In this document: piece by piece, positions 63,848 through 64,000 of the stretch
Layout: each line of letters begins with the position of its first letter
Position numbering within the stretch: the stretch's first letter is position 1
Origin: Mucilaginibacter sp. dw_454
Lineage (GTDB): Bacteria; Bacteroidota; Bacteroidia; Sphingobacteriales; Sphingobacteriaceae
Assembly: GCF_018449775.1 (NCBI RefSeq)
Contig: NZ_JAAVVB010000002.1
Span: 124,001-188,000 of the forward strand
Length of the DNA: 64,000 nucleotides
Reading direction: 5' to 3'
Position numbers and translations under genes: made by a program
The notes under the pieces: model-generated
What the model saw: only the letters and a program-made list of their open reading frames with translations
Told to the model about the DNA's origin: nothing
Database searches by the model: none

Positions 63848-64000
63848 CTATTCCTTTAAAATCTCCGCGACCGATTTGCGGCTTAAGCCATAGATAAACT
63901 TTTGGCCGGGATAATATTTTTCGCGCAGCTCAAAGTTTTCAAATGCTGGCCCGCCGGGCAGGTTTACGTATTGTTTAGGGTCGGGACTGGCACCGGCCCA
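63848..64000 (-). CDS. C-terminal part of an unidentified protein
   Basis: On the minus strand 50 codons run in from the window edge to a TAG at 63848, encoding PGGPAFENFELREKYYPGQK and then FIYGLSRKSVAEILKE. I do not recognise the family. The short homologous fragment at 62569-62613 suggests that a second copy once lay nearby. The start lies beyond the window. Confidence 0.6.
   Translation of the reverse strand, partial: WAGASPDPKQYVNLPGGPAFENFELREKYYPGQKFIYGLSRKSVAEILKE

Overview
The window looks like a chromosomal segment of a Bacteroidota member of the family Sphingobacteriaceae, with Mucilaginibacter or a close relative the best guess. This rests on four things: Bacteroidetes -7 promoter boxes (TAnnTTTG) in front of many genes, few Shine-Dalgarno sequences, a split ATP synthase operon with an atpZ-type first gene and a secreted subunit a, and family content (PorW/SprE-like lipoprotein, tricorn-type S41 protease, secreted glycosidases, alginate-export barrel). 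No phage, transposase, integrase, rRNA or CRISPR array was seen.

Layout. 1-2.9 kb: class I ribonucleotide reductase (nrdB 3' end, nrdA). 3-6 kb: small proteins, an RDD membrane protein and a GH43 glycosidase, separated by dispersed palindromic repeats. 6-14 kb, minus strand: Tat-exported sugar isomerase-like protein, uvrC, and a porW/sprE-like plus PBP1A operon. 14.1-20 kb: atpZ, a small membrane gene, then atpB-E-F-H-A-G, with no beta or epsilon gene. 20-27.7 kb: purD, secA, a SPOR protein overlapping an M20 amidohydrolase, and a secreted protein of unknown function. 27.8-36 kb: tricorn-type protease, VOC protein, asnS, mtgA and two small proteins. 36-38.7 kb, minus strand: an operon with a membrane Fe-S protein, a DUF2750 protein and a CCG-domain protein. 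38.8 kb: tRNA-Phe(GAA).

39-51.5 kb holds a complete-looking nitrate assimilation locus. It has NirB and NirD (nitrite to ammonium), a convergent Crp/Fnr regulator, an outer-membrane alginate-export-type barrel, a NarK-type transporter, a nitrate reductase fused to its own FAD/NAD(P)H and BFD-type electron-input module, and a translationally coupled protein with two nitrite/sulfite-reductase ferredoxin-like segments and a C-terminal rubredoxin. The inferred route is barrel, then NarK, then the fused reductase (nitrate to nitrite), then NirBD (nitrite to ammonium). The locus lies between tRNA-Phe and a short copy of that tRNA's 3' end at 51.75 kb, which may mark an old integration.

51.8-64 kb: uracil-DNA glycosylase, MBL-fold lipoprotein, DUF1003 protein, Pif1-like helicase with an HRDC-like end, a two-gene secreted glycosidase operon, AhpD-like protein, AraC regulator, a YD-like lipoprotein, and the C-terminus of a gene leaving the window.

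Intergenic DNA is unusually rich in repeats. At least ten families of imperfect inverted repeats occur. One is a 141-143 bp element full of GTTTCAC motifs that sits in the same orientation upstream of two unrelated genes.
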